13,132 nucleotides of DNA, from positions 1 through 13,132 of the forward strand of contig WTJQ01000408.1 in the NCBI GenBank assembly GCA_011524785.1. Direction: 5' to 3'. The DNA comes from Planctomycetota bacterium. GTDB lineage: Bacteria > Planctomycetota > UBA1135 > GCA-002686595. Below the pieces are notes generated by a model that saw only the letters and a program-made list of their open reading frames with translations, did not search any database and had not been told where the DNA came from. Both the position numbers and the translations under genes were made by a program. This document shows, in pieces, positions 10,513 to 13,132 of the stretch. The stretch's first letter is position 1. Each line of letters starts with the position of its first letter.

Positions 10513-13132
10513 GCACGCGCCATCTCCAGCGGAGCCGCGGAGGCTTCGTGCTGATCTCGGTGCTGGTGGTGCTGCTCGCGCTCCTCGTGCTGACGGCGCC
10601 GTTCCTCGCGACCGCGCGCAACGCCTCCTCCGCTGGCGCCCAGGCCGCGGACCGAGCGGAGGCCCGCCTGGGCCTCGCCTCGGCGTCCCGGCACGCGCGG
10701 GCCCACCTCTCCGGGTCCCACCCGGCCTTCGACGAGACGCCCTGGGCCGACGGCCCCGACGAGCTCAGCGTGCCGCGCACGCTCCCGGAGGAGTTCCTCG
10801 ATCCGCACGACCCCCGCGGGGCCATGTGGGACCTCGACGTTTGGGACGAGTCCGGGCGCATCGACCTCGACAGCGCGAGCCCGTTCGTCATCGGGAACCT
10901 GACTGGCCTCCGGGGACGCCTCTCGCGCCCGGTCGAGCCGGCGGCTCGGGACGTGGTGCCCGTGAACAACCTGTCCGCCTTCCCGGACTCGGGGGTCCTG
11001 ATCCTCCGCGGGGAGTGGATCCGCTGGTCGGGCAAGTCGGGCGGTCCGGACGGCGGCCTGACGGGGCTGACCCGCGGGGTGGGTGCCTTCGAGGACGACG
11101 ACGGCAAGTGGTCGACCGATGGTCCGCTCCCGCCGATCCAGCACGGGGTCGGGGATCACGCCATCGACCAGCGTGCCTATGCCCTCCCCCTCTGGCGGAT
11201 CGCGACCGCGGGAACGGGGCTCCGCGGGCTCGACGCCTTCGAGCAGCTGGCGGAGCTCGACGACTTCGCTCTGGAGGGCAGCATCGACCCGGCCCTGCGC
11301 GCGCGCATGCGCGAGCTCGGGACGGTGCACGGGGACATCGCGGCCGGCCGGACCTGGCAGCGCCCGACCCGCCTGCTCAGCGGGGTCACGCCCTTCGAGA
11401 CGTACACGATCCGCGTCGCCGAGGACCGCTGGTTCGCCGAGGGGACGACCGTCTGGATCTCCGACGGGCAGGTGGACGAGTTCCGCATCGTCATGCGCCG
11501 CGCGCGCGGCGGGACGCTCGTCCTGGACCAGGCGCTCGAGCACCGCTTCGACGCTTGGCGCGCCACCGTGCGCCCGCTCGCGCGGCGCCCGGTCAACCTG
11601 AACACCGCGCCCGCGGCCGTGCTGGAGGTCCTCTTCGAGGGCCTGCAGGTCGCCGGCCGGAACGAGCGCATCACGGCCTCGGAGGCTCGCGACCTGGCGA
11701 CCGTCGTCCAGGAGTCGCGACCCATCGACGGCTGGGAGGACTTCCTGCAGCGCGTGGTGCTGCCCTCGGCCGGCCTCGAGACCCTGCCCGACGACGCTCC
11801 GCGGCGTCCCCGGCTGCTCGATGGCGACACGGGCTTCCTCGATCCCCTCGACGCCACCGCGCTCTACCTGAACGGCCTCAACGCCAACGACAGTCGCCTG
11901 GCCTTCTCGACCATGCCGTTCGCGTTCACCTCGCGCGAGGTCTACGGCATGCACCTGCGCTCGGCGGTGGCCGCTCGCAGCGGTGTCGAGCGGGCGCGTG
12001 CGACGCGGGACCGCTGGGAGCTGATCTCACCGCCCGGGCCGCTGTTCGAGCTGTTGAGCCGGCAGGTGGACATCGAGGAGGCCGTGCGCCTCGATCGGGA
12101 GTCCGCCTGGTGGGCCACGGGCCCCGAGCCGGTCGTGCGCTTCGACGGCGTGGTGGTCCCGCCCTCGCGCTTCGCGGCGCACATGGGGGCCGTGGGGGGC
12201 AGCGCCTTCGTGCCCGGGCTCAGTGAGCCGGTCTACGACCGTGCGGGTGAGGAGGTCCAGCCCCAGCGCGTCTTCGCCTCGCGCGAGGAGGACGGCTTCG
12301 CCCAGCTGTGGGCCGCTCGCGTGCCCGACGCCCAGGCCTGGAACGGGCACGCCCTGCACTTCGACCAGGAGACCTCGAGCCTCGAGGGCCGCTGGGTCGC
12401 CGAGACCGGCAGCATCGTCCGCGACCCGGCCAGCCAGCTGGTGGGTTGGACGACGGAGGGCGAGCAGAACCTGCTGCGCGCCCTGTCCTTCCAGGGCTGG
12501 TTCCAGCTGCGACAGGTGGGGGAGTCCACCCTGCTCGACGTCGCCGGCACGAGCCTGGAGAGTGACCGGGTCCAGATCCTGCTCGAGGGCCCCGACCTCG
12601 TGGTGCGCGTGCTCGACGGCTTCGGCGACCACCCCGACTCGCCCGAGCGTGAGGCGGCCGAGCTCCGCTACGCGATCGCGCCCGGGGACGGTCCTGGTCT
12701 GCCGGTCGGGGTCTGGCACCACCTCGCGCTCGACGTGAGCGGCACCCGGCCAGACCAGCTCGGGCTGCTTGTGAACGGGCTCGCCGTCGGCGTCCGGCGC
12801 ATGGGCCAGTCGATCACGACCGGGCCCGTGGGCGACGCGGACGGCTTCATCCCGCTGGAGCGGACCGAGGGCTTCCCCTCGCAGGGCGTGGCGCGCATCG
12901 GCAACGAGCTGGTCGAGTACGTGCTCTCGGCGGGCGGGCTCGACTGCACCTTCAACGAGACCGGGCCCCTCGCGGGCTTCGGGGGGCGCTTCGCGCGCGA
13001 GATGCACGACCGCGAGACGACCGACCCCGCGGACGTCACCATCCCCGCGGCCCTCGAGCGCGGCACGCTCACGACCTCGTACCCCTCCGGCACGACGGTC
13101 CAGAACTACGGCTACACGATCCCCGCCAGCTC
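10509..13132 (+). CDS. gspK: Giant GspK-like minor pseudopilin with LamG-like domain and repeated beta modules, 3' truncated
   Basis: The frame stays open to the window edge: 874 codons, against about 320 aa for ordinary GspK. The leader ends at Gly12, then F13-VLIS17; Ser replaces Glu at +5, as expected for GspK. After the helix (about 13-35) come WDLDVWDESGRIDLDSASP (107-125) and PVNLNTAPAAVLEVLFEGL (361-379), hallmarks of the T2SSK core, followed by a helical stretch ending in GWEDFLQRVV (408-417). Between the two hallmarks, and again near the end, are small beta modules (about 158-192, 292-356 and 787-846; FPDSGVLILRGEWIRWSG versus FPSQGVARIGNELVEYVL). Residues about 595-765 look LamG-like: WNGHALHFDQ (611-620), GVWHHLALDVSG (734-745) and LGLLVNGLAVG (751-761). 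GspK caps the pseudopilus, so the added domains would sit at the tip. Start by ATGA overlap with gspH. The C-terminus is not visible. Confidence 0.86.
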   Translation, partial: MSTRHLQRSRGGFVLISVLVVLLALLVLTAPFLATARNASSAGAQAADRAEARLGLASASRHARAHLSGSHPAFDETPWADGPDELSVPRTLPEEFLDPHDPRGAMWDLDVWDESGRIDLDSASPFVIGNLTGLRGRLSRPVEPAARDVVPVNNLSAFPDSGVLILRGEWIRWSGKSGGPDGGLTGLTRGVGAFEDDDGKWSTDGPLPPIQHGVGDHAIDQRAYALPLWRIATAGTGLRGLDAFEQLAELDDFALEGSIDPALRARMRELGTVHGDIAAGRTWQRPTRLLSGVTPFETYTIRVAEDRWFAEGTTVWISDGQVDEFRIVMRRARGGTLVLDQALEHRFDAWRATVRPLARRPVNLNTAPAAVLEVLFEGLQVAGRNERITASEARDLATVVQESRPIDGWEDFLQRVVLPSAGLETLPDDAPRRPRLLDGDTGFLDPLDATALYLNGLNANDSRLAFSTMPFAFTSREVYGMHLRSAVAARSGVERARATRDRWELISPPGPLFELLSRQVDIEEAVRLDRESAWWATGPEPVVRFDGVVVPPSRFAAHMGAVGGSAFVPGLSEPVYDRAGEEVQPQRVFASREEDGFAQLWAARVPDAQAWNGHALHFDQETSSLEGRWVAETGSIVRDPASQLVGWTTEGEQNLLRALSFQGWFQLRQVGESTLLDVAGTSLESDRVQILLEGPDLVVRVLDGFGDHPDSPEREAAELRYAIAPGDGPGLPVGVWHHLALDVSGTRPDQLGLLVNGLAVGVRRMGQSITTGPVGDADGFIPLERTEGFPSQGVARIGNELVEYVLSAGGLDCTFNETGPLAGFGGRFAREMHDRETTDPADVTIPAALERGTLTTSYPSGTTVQNYGYTIPAS

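Noticed and set aside
10826..12226. 466-aa plus-strand frame inside the GspK-like gene
   Set aside because: Arg/Gly/Ala/Pro-rich shadow; the GspK frame around it holds the conserved T2SSK motifs and remains open throughout.

Overview
This is a very GC-rich window (about 70% by eye) with tightly packed genes. It reads as bacterial chromosome: a convergent pair of housekeeping genes on the left, and one long plus-strand gene cluster filling the rest. The cluster carries an unconventional type II secretion / type IV pilus-like (T2SS/T4P) assembly platform with its pseudopilins. The GC content, the style of the GspG-like protein (a WGNPIAYFH core and a C-terminal SAGPDG...DDDI loop), and pilus-system genes fused to lectin-like beta-sandwich domains together suggest a high-GC Planctomycetota lineage. 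That placement is an inference; another high-GC Gram-negative phylum is possible.

Layout. Positions 3-731 (+) hold a 5'-truncated radC (JAMM-family DNA-repair-associated protein). Its 3' end overlaps the convergent rsmE (649-1479, -; 16S rRNA m3U1498 methyltransferase) by 83 bp. A 115-bp divergent gap (1480-1594) separates rsmE from the cluster. The cluster reads: an FHA-domain membrane protein (1595-3571); a PilM-PilN fusion resembling GspL (3575-5209); a PilO/GspM-like protein (5212-5982); a 928-aa TPR protein with an N-terminal anchor and a C-terminal ConA-like domain (5985-8771); a 56-bp gap; a GspG-like pseudopilin (8828-9475); a GspH-like pseudopilin that starts at TTG and contains a LamG-like domain (9472-10512); and a giant GspK-like pseudopilin (10509 to the window end, 3' truncated), also with a LamG-like domain. 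Most junctions are 2-3 nt gaps or 4-nt stop/start overlaps, so translation is probably coupled.

How the genes work together. PilM/PilN and PilO would form the inner-membrane platform linking a cytoplasmic ATPase to the pseudopilus. GspG would be the pseudopilus shaft, and GspH and GspK the tip. The FHA protein could link the platform to phospho-threonine signalling. The TPR protein sits where PilP or GspC is usually encoded. The main point of interest is that four components (FHA, TPR, GspH, GspK) carry added beta-sandwich domains of LamG/ConA or carbohydrate-binding type. In both pseudopilins these should lie at or near the pseudopilus tip. This suggests a pseudopilus that displays glycan- or protein-binding modules. 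No secretin (GspD), ATPase (GspE/PilB), GspF/PilC, GspI, GspJ or prepilin peptidase is visible; they must lie outside the window or be scattered.

No tRNA, rRNA, CRISPR array, insertion sequence or transposase was seen. No stretch longer than 300 bases lacks a gene.
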